64,000 bases of DNA from positions 310,001 through 374,000 of the forward strand of contig WFMF01000143.1 in assembly GCA_011033025.1 (NCBI GenBank), written 5' to 3'. Below, piece by piece: positions 44,609 through 58,900 of this stretch. Source of the stretch: Beroe forskalii. Lineage: Eukaryota; Ctenophora; Nuda; Beroida; Beroidae. Numbering within the stretch: the stretch's first letter is position 1; each line of letters begins with the position of its first letter. The notes under the pieces are model-generated. The model had not been told where the DNA came from and made no database searches. It saw nothing but the letters and a program-made list of their open reading frames with translations. A program made the translations under genes and the position numbers.

Positions 44609-46941
44609 GGGGTTTTGGTTTTCATCGAGATAATTTGTTGCTTAGTGTAGAATTCTAGAGTTAAGACTTAAGGAAGGACCGAAATTACCCATATCATTTT
44701 ATTGTGCAATGCTACTGCTAGATTTTGGGGAATCGTACGGCATGAGTCATTACATGTCACATGTGTATTATGTAAGGAAATTGTTCCCTTAAAAAGTGTG
44801 TTACTGCTAAAATATACCGATTGAAACACAAACTTATCCATAATCTTTTAAGCTATAAACAAATAGAAGTTCATGTACAAGTCACAATTTTCATATCTTC
44901 ATAGCAAAAACAATCCTTGCAATCGCAAGTTTCTGTATGGATAAGAGATTGACATAGCGATGTCAGTACGATTCTCCACACTTTTGAGGAAAATCCTCCA
45001 CTTTTAAATGTGCCACAAAGCCAACTTGAATAAGCTAAGGATATCAACGTAATTTCCTCAGATCACATGCATTGAAAACTATGACAAACAGGAAATTGAT
45101 CAAGTAATCACTGATAAGTGACAAATTCCTAGTTGCTCTTCGCATTAATACTCGAAAATAGCATAACTATGTACAGATTGGAAATCGAATCGTGTAAAGT
45201 CCTTTTGCGGAATAGCAGCGGCATGACTGATGAAATTATCACTAATTTCACTTCAAAGCGCATAACAATTTCTTAATTAGCATCATTTAAATATACCATA
45301 TAATCTCATAGAATGTCATCAAATATTTCATGCGAACAGAATCAAATTTCATATCTTGAGATGGCTAGGCATCCATATTGCCGTACGCCACAAATAGATG
45401 CCAACAATTCACAATCCTCATCAATGGCAAACATGCTCCATGATAAGACTTATACTTATGTCTGGTGTATACAGTGCACTTCCTTCATCTCTTTAATCAT
45501 ACTCGCAAGGCATGGTTGACACCATTGACATGTTATGACTGACTATTAGCTTATTTGTGAAAATCACGGATGAAACTAGACGAAATAGTTAATTTAATAG
45601 TTAATTTAATTAGAGTCAATTTTAGATATGCATAATAACTATATGGAAGTCAACTTAAATTTGCGAGCATCATCAAACGTCATGGGTTAAAGAAAGATCA
45701 CAATACCACATTTAAAACGTCATGCAAAGTCGCAGCGTTTCACTACAGGTCTATACAGTGAAATTATCAGGAAAATAATGGATAATCTCTAAGTGAACTC
45801 ATTACTCAAAGCGCATAATTAACATCGAAAACATTTGAAATAAAATTTGTACAATGAAACTATGTACAACACCTCTTCAAAGACAATAGAGCAATATAGA
45901 TAAGTCTACCTAGAAGTCAAAGCAAGAAAGTGAAATATAACTTCATTCTTGGTTACCAAACGTGACTGAATTGTTATATTATGGAGGCGTGAGCCGAAGG
46001 ATAACACTCGATAATATTCATAAATACAACAAATGTACAAAACTCAAATCAGGTAGAAAATAATCAAAGTCACACCAGCGTAATCTCTCGAAGAGTATGA
46101 GATTGGAAATCAGTGATTTGGGGTTTCTATCAGTGATTTGAGGATTCTATTTTGATAGCTAAATTCTGAAGGTTTGAAGTTTGGGATAAATTGAAATTTC
46201 CAATATCATACTTTTAACAAGAACAAACGGGGAGTATAAATATTCAGCTTACTTCATCATAATATAACCAAATAAGACCTCTTGCCAATAGGTATACGTA
46301 CGAAACGAATGACATTTTTGCAGATCACCTTAACCGATGAACGAAAAAACACGCGATCGTTCTGCATTAAGTCGTGTACTACATTGAAAATATTAAAATT
46401 CCAGCGTTCAGGATTAAAACGATATAAAAAGCAAATAAAACCAGTTAAAACATGTGGGCGATAAAAAATTGATTTTTGGCAGTTTCACTGCTCAAATATA
46501 GTGACAGGTAGCTTTTACCATTTGTGACGATATTTCCACACTTACTTTTAAGAATAAAAAGATGATCCAACGTCTGAACAAAAATTCAACTATTTTAATA
46601 GCGTGAAAACAACTATGACTCATAAACTATGAACCCGTAAAGATGAAGATATTAAATAGCTGTTCTGATAATAAGGTTTAATGAGTGTAATATGTTGATA
46701 GTTTATCCATCATAAACTATCCTTCTTATCAGCTCTGAATCAGAATATCAATGTTCTTAGAACTAAGAGTCTGTGTTGAATGTCCATGGTGATCCTTACT
46801 CGATAACCGTGCTCGACGGACTGATCTTGCATAGTCGAACTATCACCAATCAGAGTCCGAATAACGTCCGGCGTCCAATACAAACACACGAATCTATCTT
46901 CAAGTGCCGTCCAATGAGAAGGACGGATATCACTGCTCCCC
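44609..46941. other. Convergent intergenic spacer, no gene seen
   Basis: AT-rich 2.3 kb between the 3' ends of the DEG/ENaC and MYB genes. No open frame here looks coding. Confidence 0.45.
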
Positions 46942-49900
46942 TCAGAAAGTGAGGACTCTACTGACGTAGTCCCGGGCTACGTCCGTCATCCAGCGCTGGT
47001 CCTCGGACCCACCCAACACGATGTCCTCCCATTCGAAAGTAGACTTGCTGGGGGCGTTCATCAGGACTTCCAGGTCAAACTGCTGGTTGTGGTGGTACTG
47101 AAATAGAGGAATTTAGAGGATACTACTTACTGAAATAGAGGAATTTAGGCGAGACTACTAACTGAAATGGAGGAATTTAGAGAATAATGAAAGGAACACA
47201 ATGAGACATATCGAAGCCGAGGAATTTTATAGTAGGTGTTGAATTTAATGGCATTTAACAGCTTTCATACACGTACCGGGGGCGTTTTATCATTCAGGAT
47301 ACACTCCAAATCTTCGGGCTCTATTTTGACAAGTGATGCATCGTTTAGGAGATACTGTTCCATGTCCTCCTGTTAAGAAATGATTTGTATGAACACGCTA
47401 GAGGTATTGTGTTGCACAATGTATAAAACACGCTAGATAATGTATTGTAAACAAGAGTGCTATGTGAATACAATAAATGCGCATTGTACTATTGTATAAA
47501 ACACGCAACATTCAACCGTGTATTGCCAGTACTAATGAAATGTACAGTGTACTAAGCACACCCGCACTCTTCATACCATTAGCTGTTCCAATCAAGTAAT
47601 GAGTAGTACAGTACGACATTTGAGTAATGAGTAGAGAAGTACCTAGACAGGATTTATTTTACATTTTACTGAAAATTGCCAATCCGGACTTACCAAGGAA
47701 GGTGAAACTTCAAGTTTCGAAGACAGGTTGACTCGGCACTTTGTTGCAGGATTGAAATCGTTAAACTTGGCTCTTTTGCATTTCTGAAAGTTCAGCAACC
47801 AGTTAGTCATCAATTACATTAAGAATTTAAGTCGATATATGCCCATAACTGAAACCAAATGCCAATTTTAACGTGCCGCGATAAATTTCAAATGAGCGAA
47901 TGACCCAAAGAGATAGAAAGTTACCAGACAAGCTAAATTCTTAATCTAATTATTAACCTTTAAATCGAACTACGAAAATATCGAATTTCATGGTGCGTGA
48001 ATTCGTGAAGGGTACGTAAACAAGTTGCATTGCGCGGCGTAGAAAATTTTGGGCGCGAACCTACTGGGTACATAAAACTTGCATGTTTTTTCAGACAATG
48101 TAAATTTGGCGGCCGCGCGTTACGTCAAGTTTAGCGGGTGTGAGGAGAGTTTTGCGAAGAATGTGTGCTAAAAATATAACAACACAATTCACTGGACCAC
48201 AGAAAGTGTGTTTCAATTGTGTACAAAGGATGTCAAGTACAGAGAATCTAATTAGGGGAGGATCCGATGACTTAGAACCATTACAGCACATTATTTTGTC
48301 CTCGGTAATGAACGCTTCGTCATTCCACGTCACTACCTGTGTTGTAAATTCAATGAAGTGTAGAAAGATGGAATTCCGAAGAACCAACGCCAAATGAAAC
48401 TTACGAAGTCAAGTGGCGAGGGAATGTTGAGACTCATCTTTCTCTTCCTTTCGGCCTCTTCTTCTCTGATAAGGGCCTTTATATCCTCTTCCCAGTCATC
48501 ATCAACATGATCCTGCATTGGTAAAAACATGTTAGGAATATTCAAGAATTCAAGCGGACTAGAACGTGCTGTAATAGTAATAGTGGATTAGGATTTGAAA
48601 TGATGATTGCAAATTTATTGGACTTAAATTCACAATAAGAGTGAAAAATGGATGGTGTGCATGGATTTTCAAGTGTACCAACCTCTGGAATTTGCCTCAG
48701 AGGACCGTATTTCTTCTCAGTAGCTGCCATGGCTTTGCTGAAGGGAGATGGCTCGGTAGCGTCTTTGGATTCCATCTTGGGAGTCTTTTTGACGGGGGTC
48801 GTCAAGAACTGGGAGGATTGAGTGTTACGATTGCTTGAATATCTGATTAATTGTTGAAAGAACAAGAAATGTTGACAGACTTTGATACATCTTTTCGCGG
48901 TAAACAATCAGCAAATGAAACTCCAAATTAACGATTAAACTAAAAGCTGTGAAGGCGGTATTAATTACCTGTGAAGGACTGTATCCCACTCTTGCAGTGT
49001 TAATTCCACCAGACCCCGTAGCATTAGGACTGATAAACACTGACGGAGACACCTTTATCTTGTGTTTGGGGGTCTGTTGCTGCGGTGTCAAGTTCAGCAT
49101 ACCATCCTGTGGCTGCTGATGGTGGTGGTGGGATGGTTGTTTCTGTGGTGTCGCCATGACACCAGCTGGTGTCACCATGACACCAGATGTAGAGGGTAAG
49201 TTGACACAGGTACAGTTGGTGTTAGGGTGTGAGTCTAGGGTGTTGATTCCACTTCCAGAAGGCTCCTCTCCATCCGACTCAGATTCAGAGCTCGAGTCTT
49301 CTGAAAAAGGACAGGTTTTAATAATGTGGTTATGTAAATTGAATATGTAAGTAGAATGTAAATTGATTTTGTCCGTAGTCGTAATAATAATCTAATCAGG
49401 CATCACGACATAGCAAACAATTAATTCTTTAATCATGAACTTCGTCGTTTCAGCATAATATTTGGAAATTATGTGTCAAATCAGTCACCCATCCACTATT
49501 TCTCCAGTAAATCTTCACAATTTGCAATCTGTGCAAGAGAAGGTAATTTCAGCACTCTCTAGAGAATTTTCGAGCTTATTAACATTCTCAACACTTAAAT
49601 TTGAGCAACAAATGAAATTGAATATAACTTTTATTCTATTTGCCTCATTTTTATCTTGACATATCAGTGATAGATTCACATGGCTCACAAGACATATTAT
49701 CTCACCAAGATACAAGTTTACACCGCGTTGATAAAAGAAGAGAGGGCGGGAAAATACGAATCACACAATTAGGGTAACAATGTCTTGTGATATTGTGATT
49801 AAATCTGTGACAGTGCCCCCTGTTGACAATACAAAGAATTATCTCAGTAATAACTTAACAAAATATTATTAATATAGGAGTACTCATACAGTAGTGAGAC

Positions 49901-52900
49901 GCTCCGAAAGTTTGTCAACATATTCATGTTAAATTTGATATTGTACTATCATGAAAGCGTCATCCCAGGGCCACATAAATTCCAGAATATATTCCATATT
50001 GGTGGTGTGTAATAATCAAGTGATTTGAAGTTGCCTTTCTGTCACTTAATTATCAACCTTGTCGTTGCTACGCAACTAATTGCACATGAGTGCGGGCGAA
50101 GGGGTTCTGTGAAAATATCTCAGCTAAATATTTGCCAATATTGTGTTTAAAGAGAGTGTTTGTGAAACGTGCCACGTGCAAGCAATGACTTTATGAGCAG
50201 GTGATAATGACGTAATAATCACATGACAGAATGGCATTTTAAACTTTATGTGCGCGGCTTTTAGCACAACATGGAGAACAGTCTTAAGTTTACATAGTAC
50301 TATAGTACATTGAATAGCTAATGCTGTAGTACACATCGTGTCTCGTGATAGTATAAAGTATAAAGTAAATTTACACAATGTTGTCGTGAATCCGATGCCG
50401 TTCCTCACAGATCACTAAACTAAAGGTCTTAAGTTACTCATAACACGTGTCAATCTACATACGTTGTATTCGTTATACGTCAACGAAGTTTGACGTGATG
50501 GGAAGAAATTCGGGGATGGTGCAAAATAGCTGTGATTTAATCCAGAAAAATTGACGACAACAATGATTTTACTAAACAGCATCATTTTTGTCATAGTGAG
50601 TGGCATTTTTATCATCGAAGTTTGAAAAAATCAAGGCAACACGCGAAAAATATTCAATTTCATTTCATCATTCGCTTACTTTAAAAGTTTAAACCATTCG
50701 ACAACTTTAAACTTTTAAGCCATGATAATCACATCAGTGCAACAACCTACTATAATCTAAGTACTCAATTACAGTGTGGGAGATAATTGAAATCATCGCT
50801 CAGCCAATAATTTGGAAGGCAACTTACCGTCGCTGGAGGAATCTTCGTTGTTTCGCCTCTTCATGGAAGGTGAAGTAAAGTTGAACACACCGAATGGGTC
50901 TTCTTTGCCGCCTTTCTTTGCAGAAACCTGAAGGAGATGTTTTTAAATATGCATCAAATTGTTCTGCGGAGCTCGGTAACAGCCAACGTGACATGTCGAT
51001 GAAGAACGTTTTAACATACCAGAAATTGAGAAATTTGCAAGCACCGATCTTTAACAAAACAAACAGATGAAAATATTTACATTTAAAAGGTACTGTGCCA
51101 TGATTATTCGGCATTTTATTCAATTAAAAAGTTAAAATACATGCCTACAAAAAGTTGCCGCGCAGCACTGATTACGTAGAACATCGGCAAAAATTAAATA
51201 AATACTTAAACTCTTAAATAACGTATGACTGGTTGTCGCAAGAGTTCAGCGATGTAAAGTTATAACTTTTTAAACCTTAGGTATCATAATTAAATTTTAG
51301 AAGTTGGAAATGATTCAAATAATTTCAAAATTCTTAATTAAATCTCAATTCAAGAATTCATAAAGTTTTGAGTTTTCGTAATCTAACAATCGAAAGTATA
51401 CCTTGATCTTGTCCATTCTGTGAGAGGAGCACATCGGGTGATGAGGATGATGGTTGTGGTGTTGGTGCACAGCACTGTAACTACTGACTCCAGGCTGCTG
51501 CTGATGGTGGTGGTGGTGGTGGGTTGCTGTGGTTACTGGGGGAATGTTGCTAGCAACCCCACCAGCAGGGGAGTTGCTGCTAACAACGGTGATGTTGTTA
51601 CTAACAGCCGGAGCACTGTTAACCACCATGGTGTTGTTAGTAGTGTTGTTAACCAGGATGGTGGTATCGGAGCTGCATTTTAGGGAGGAGGAGTGAGAGA
51701 GGAGACTGCGGCCTGGGGTCAGGTTCACACCCATCTCCACCTGGGGAATATATGAGTAAGTCAGACTGAAATAATTTCCTTGGCTTAATGAAATATTACA
51801 AATTATAAACATAAATTTGCTTTGGTAGACGCATTGTAGAGGTGCATTTTTAAAAGCTAATCCAACAGGCTAGATTTAGACGATCATAATATCACATTCA
51901 AAAGCGTGATTTCATCAGTCATCGCACACACACACGCACCTCTTCGAAGAAAGTGCTATCTTTGGAGACATCTGTTGAAATGTTGATGGGGGAGAGGTAT
52001 GTCATTCCAGTGTTGAGTGGGTACCGTCTCACTGGGGTGGAGTGACCCACTGGGTGGAAGGGGGCCACTGAAATAGGGATATTGTTAGTTCAGTGAGTGT
52101 GTCAGAATTAGGGATTTTAGTTGTGAAATTAGTCGATATAATCTGGCGAATAACGGGTGATTCTTGTACAAAATCTGCACAAAAATGTTTTAAATTAGCG
52201 GCCAGATGTCCATGGCTTTACCATAAAAGTGCTACGTTGCGTATAATGAAGTACGGGATGACGATATACGCGTAATTTCCATCTTATCGATACTTCATTA
52301 TATTATCATCACTGACACAATAAGTACATTGTACAATGTACAATAAATATACATTCGAGTGTACATAGCCCCTCATAGGATAACTCTCTCTTATGTACAA
52401 TAATTATCAAAATATATTACAAGCCCTTGTTGTACTCATAAAGATTCCTGTACCTATGAAGCATGCTCGTTATAGACCAAGAAAAGGAAGTAACCAATGG
52501 GTGGTTAAGTTGACCAATTTCGACACAAATCAACAATTAGTTACTGTTAATTATTAGAAAGTTGAAGTTATTAGCAGCACTTACGCATGGTGTTATTCTC
52601 TGGTGTTTGTGAGTCTACGTATCCACTATCAGACAGAGTGGGGGTAGTGTGGGAGGTGTTGAGAGTGGTGGGGATGGCCTTGTTTTCCTTGCTGCCTGCT
52701 TGAGGGGTAAAAGAGGGATTAGGGAACTGGAAAGGAGATTACAGCAGGAAGGGGGTTGAAACAGAATAAGAATCTTTTCTCAGGACATATGGAACCTTAC
52801 TTTTGTTATTCAGAAATCTACTCTGATTCACGCACGAAAACAAAAGTCCTACATAGAAATCCATTTCAACAAAAAATACTTCCCATAGATTTCCTCCCTC

Positions 52901-55900
52901 AAACTCACCTCGAACCAGGACTCCCATCGTGTTGGGAGAAGAGACAGGAACCACGGAGGGTTTCTCGTCAGTGAGATTTGGGACGGGGGCTTCTAACTTA
53001 ACGACCACAGGGTGGGAGGAAGGGTGGGGGTCACCACGGACCACCACTGGGTGGGACGGCTCAACGGACCTGTAAGAAGTTGTGATGATGAGTGAAATCA
53101 TCCCAAATTCCACGGGTCATTCCCAAAACGAAAGAGCAAATACTACAAAAGTTCAAAGCTTGAATAAGCTACATCGCACTCTAGCACAACACTTCAATAC
53201 GTCAGTACTTCAATAGATTTTATCGAGCTAGGCAATGTATTCTTGCTCTCTTGGTGATGATTTTAAAAAGAGGGCTCTCAAATCAATTTTACCTTTGTGG
53301 CGGGGGCTTGTGTCGGCATTGCCTCACTATTGGGGGTGCGTGGGTGTGAGGGTGGGAGTGTTGGTGGTGCAGTCGCTGGTTCTGTAGCTCCATCTGTAGA
53401 AAGGGGTTTAAGTTAGAGTTGTGAAAATGAGAAAAAGGGGTTTAAGATAAAGTTGCGAAAAGGGGCTTAAGTTAGAACTGTGGAAAGGGTTAAGGTTAGA
53501 GTTGTTAGATGAATATTTTCATTTTTGGCTTTTTGGTCCCGTTTCATTATCGCAAGTCCCTGTTTGGTTTTCAGTTTACACTTAAACTATTTAAATCGGG
53601 TGATTCGGAAATCAGATTACCATCACTATTGTATAACATACTGCTTGATAAGGCGATAGGTATTACCATACGAGGCACACGTTTTTAATGAATTATGTTC
53701 GACCTTTGCCACTTATCTTAACGACCTTCCCATTATTGATATTTAACTTCATTTACTCGCACACTTATCAGTATCATTTATGGTAAAAAGTGCCTGGATC
53801 TTTTCCATTCTAATTAGTCGAAGCAGTAGCATAGGTTGTATTAGTTGGATTAATAATTCACAGGGGCATTTACTCATTTAACATGGACACCTCTTCTTTA
53901 GTTTTATAGCAAAGGGACTTATTCCAGTTTAGCATGCAGGTCAAACATGCAGTGAGCAAGATAACCAGCAAGCACCAGTGCTTTGGAATAAGGCAGGATC
54001 AGTAAGCAGGGGAGAAAGCACCTTAAACACAGGTGTGTGCTGTGCACGTGCAATAGGCGCTCAGCGTCAACAAAACACCATGTTAACCCCTGATAATGAC
54101 ATCACACTTAGTCGCCTACTACTCGCAAGTGACTTGTAGTTGCAGTAAGCCAGCATGCTGCTGCCTCGTCACTTTGTGTTTGGCTGGATATAGTTCCAAA
54201 TGGAAGTGGCCAAAAATCTTGCTTGTTGCTATGGCAACAAGTCTCAAGGGAATTTTAAAGATCAAAAACATTGTACTGTTTCCTTCCAAAGAAAATGGAA
54301 ATTTTGGAAATTCTTAGCAGAAGTCAAGGGCACCAAAATATATTCCATGCCCGTGAAAGGGTTTTAAAATGGACCTCAAGATCTTGGTCACCTCCATTTG
54401 ATCCATGTTCCCGCACTGATAGAGTTACCTACTTAGTCATGGCTTAATACTCTATTCATACTCCCAGTCTTATTGATTTGAGAGACAAAATCAATTTTAT
54501 TAGTAATGGCAATTTAACAACAAATACTTCATAGCAGATGATTCGCGATGTGACCATCGTTTAACTATTTTATTAGATTACCACAGCATATCAAGGCGGT
54601 CTAAACAATTTGTGTTTTGGCACGTGACACCAATTCTCATCGCTTATTGGTCGGTCAAGTCACTCATGCTCCAAATCCGTGTTCGTGATTGGTGCAATAT
54701 GTCACGTGACGTACCTGTTTGTGTCTGATCCTCATCATGTTGACATCGTGGGAGCACTGAGATACCCGGTTCTGAGGAACAGAGTTATTTGAATTTCAAT
54801 GGATAATGGATTATCTATATGATTACCTATAGATTGAAATATTTTCAAAAATCGATGAATTGATCCTCCCCCTATTTCGTATGGATTAAATTGTGAGGAT
54901 GAAGAATATATTAAGATGTCAAGGGCATTATTTGATCGTAATTTCGATCGCTACCACATATCTATATGTAAAAGGAGCAGAGAAATAGTAGCTCAACTTA
55001 ATCATGAACAATTAGAATGAGAATCAACGGCGTCAATACGGTTTTGGATCAATTTAACCAAATTTTACCTTCACTTTCAAATCATGACTAGGTAAGTAGG
55101 TAGCGTAAGGTGGAACTTTTCCAAATTCAGCGGATAAATTGGAGGCCAGATTAATGTAATTGAAAGTGTATTTTTGTAAATTGATGCCCTGGAAGGGAGA
55201 TAAGTTCCATGGCTTATCAGCAAATACACAGTGGCCCCTTCCTAACTTCCTACTCACATAGAATCCGCACATGGTACACGAGATCAAGTTTCTATGATAA
55301 TACTTAGGCAATTCTCAGAATTTCACGGAAGAAAGGTTCTTCGACATCACCGAAATTCAATCATTTCTGCCTTATTGAAAACAAATTCAAAGCTTGAAGT
55401 TTGATGATCACTTGTTTTGAAAACATTCCATGAATCAACTAGGTAAGTTTTTGATTATGAAGAAAACTGTGATTTATGGCTGTAAAATCATTGAAATTAT
55501 TACCATAACAGCGGGAACCCCTTTGAAAACCTAATATACCATTTACAAGGGTGACGGGACACATAACACGAATTGAATGGTATTGTGTGGGTGTCATAAT
55601 GAAGGGAACAATCCGATCAAAACCCTGAAATAAGGGACAAAAAATCCCATCATCCGTCATACCTCATCATATTCTGTCATTCATAAAACTGTAACTTTCA
55701 TAATAGCTTCTTCAGTTGCTCATAATTATTCCAATTATGACAATTGTCAGCATTGGTGCGCGCGCGTAATAGAGAAATTTACGGTCTCGGTTAAAATAAA
55801 AGCGGGAAAATTAAATACTCAGGCGGCCATGTAACACCTGTAAAATGAGCAGCCACGAAACAGGGTCCGTACTAATGCTCAAACAAGGGCAGATTAAGGC

Positions 55901-58900
55901 CCTGAGAAGGAATATGCCGTGCGACGTCATCAATTCACCATTCTAACTCCAGATAATGACGTCATACTACCAATCGCCTATTATTCGAGCGGGTGATTAT
56001 TTGGATTAATGACCGGGGGTGAGAACAAGTAGCAAGGATCTGTCGAACCAATCATTAAATTAATTCATTGCACGGTACCCCCTATAAATTGTTTAATGTG
56101 TCGCTATATACTGACACTAATGAGCATCAGTCATTTAATGTCTGATGGAAGAGAATCGATGTCAGGTAGCAATCACGATTCTGATCGATTAATTACTTGT
56201 TATTAACTTGGTAGAAAATGAAACTTTTGGTAAGAGGGCAATCGATAATCACCTCGATTAATATTCAAATGGACCTTTTTGTTCTTTTCGAGAAACTTTT
56301 TTTTCGTGGGTCAGAATAATATGGTAGCGGACTAAAGAACATACGCTGAACTTCAATAATTGTTAAATGGGACACTTAGCGGGGGACACATTCCGACTTA
56401 TCATTAGCAAACACAGGGTGGCTATGTCCTACCGATTAGAACAGTTTAGTACTTGGAACAATACCTAAACTGGAGGTTGTGAATGGAAAGCGGGCGGTTT
56501 CATCCTTCATCAATGCGCCCCTTTTGACCGCCTATCATTCATAAGCAACCTTTTGAAGGTACCTGCAATTCCCGCCAAGGTGATCCAAGTCCGAATAGAC
56601 ATTAGACATTAAATTATAGGATCAAGAACTCCAATTCTCAATTCATCACATGCACCTCAATTCTCAAATGCTAAATACTTATTTGGTGAGCAATAGAAAT
56701 GATCTTCAAAGGGTATAAGATAGATAGACAGAATGGAAGATGATGGAAAATGGAAGGAATGATTTCACATGATTGGATGGATCACATGATTGGATGGATC
56801 ACATGATCGGATGGATCACATGATTCGAATTGTACATCACGTGATAACCCCGTGACACCCATCTCAATTATAAGCGAAATGTTCCAGGGCCAGTAATCCA
56901 ATTAGCATAGTTAATGACATTAGGACCAACACACTGTTAAAAAGTTATAAAACCTACCCGACGATTTCCTATCAAGTGTAAGCCATTATGATGGTGATTA
57001 TGAGGTTTTATTAACAATTGCAGTATACTAATGATGATTGAAAATAAAGTTGATAAATGGCTAATATTATTATTACATGTGGTATTGGGGGACATGTATT
57101 GGTAATTAATAACCGAATTGTTAGGTAACATTAATAACACCAGCAGACATATATCCAGCTAGTTACCTGTTCATAGGAAGAGGGGCTGGACTTCTTGGGG
57201 GCGTTCCTCAAACCGCTCTGTAATGAATAAATCTTAAAATAATTGCCACATTACAATATTTAATAATTGTGGCAATTGCCGAGTTTCACAACACTTTGAA
57301 ACTTTGGAAGTAATACTGAAGAATCCCTTGTTTTGCGTTTTCTTCACAGAATTCGCTGCAGTATGGAACAGTGACACATGGTGGGGCATGCCACATGATA
57401 AAACTACTGTAGTTTTAGTTTTGTTACATACTGACAGAAAAACCTTTATAGTACTCCATAAGACATTAGCTTGTCACATGCACTCATGCTGCAAGCCCTT
57501 GTTATAAAAATGTAAAATGAGACTTTCGTACAAAACACCATTAATCGCCAAACATTGTCATTTGAGAATCTTCCATTAAATCATAGCCAATGAGAGACAT
57601 GGTGATGTACAGTGGACCAATGGGACACAAGAACGAGCGCACAGTGGACCAATGGAACGCTAGAACCATTGCCTGAGTATGGGCCGATTGTATAGCAACA
57701 AAATATTTGACGGTGTCAATAAATCGTCCAATAAAACTGCAAAAAAGCCAGCACGTGACGAGAATTCAGCCAATGGGAACGCAGGAACTGTGTCACGAGA
57801 CACTGAAGGGGCAGATTTGCAGCAGTGCTTGACAAGGTGAAAATAGTGGGGAGGGGTGCACGCGTAAGTTATCCACGTTAGGTGTGAATGAAATAGTTCA
57901 ATCTCGTTAAATGCGACCCTACTTCCACTGTTTGAAGATATAATTTAATTTTTAACATTTTAAATTAATATCACCATGCACGAAGCACATAAAAGAAAGG
58001 TAAGGTACTTGTTGGTCACCAAAAATAGAAGCAACTCTGAGTATCGGCTCCTCAAGTAGGTTCAATCGATACTCAAATCAATAAAGACTTAAGTAGGGAC
58101 TATTATGAATTATTGAAACTTTGAGTAAATAAAAGGTATTGATAAGTAAATGACAATTTGCTGAGTCAAAATGGATGTCAATTTAAACGTAATTTCAATG
58201 AATAATTGTGAAATATAACGTACCGAGTTGACGTTTTCTTTTCCAATCCGCTTCTTCACAGTGCTGTTCCAATGGTTCTTTATTGCATTATCAGTCCTGA
58301 AATGTAGCAGTTGTATTGATAAGCATATATTGGATCTACTGTAAACGAAAATAATATTTTCACATAGTTACGACAAAATTACTTAGATACTAAGATCTAA
58401 GATAACTTAGATAGGAGCTCTCATTTCATGAATTGGCATAAATGGGATCACAGCCTCATATTGAATCGAGTGACATGATTTAGACGATGACATCATATTC
58501 ATGAAGTTTAAAACTATGAACATTCCCTCTTTTTCAACTCCCCAGAGGTAGGTCACACCCTTTGATCCACCCTTGGACACAGCCCCAATTATTGCGTCTG
58601 CCATTATTAGGCCATGGTTCAAAGATAGTATTCTCCTATTGAAGTCAGGAATGTCTATGTTTTACCGTGTTTAAGTTAATTTGTTTTAAGAGAATGTTTA
58701 CTGTTTTACGTTTTTGTAAATTTGAACACTCATTAGGCACTAATAGGTTGATAAGTAACCAAGCAACGGCCAAATCGTGAACCAAATTACGACTTTGTCT
58801 TCATACACCGTGCCAATACATGATAGATAGGTGTTTTAGATTGCGGTTTTTTCACGCAACCAAATTAGCCCGGACTATCTCGATCATCATCTCTAATTTG

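Noticed and set aside
55054-55311. Minus-strand open frame inside a MYB intron as an extra MYB exon
   Set aside because: MYB exons 6 and 7 already join in phase without it, and no matching acceptor and donor pair keeps the frame.
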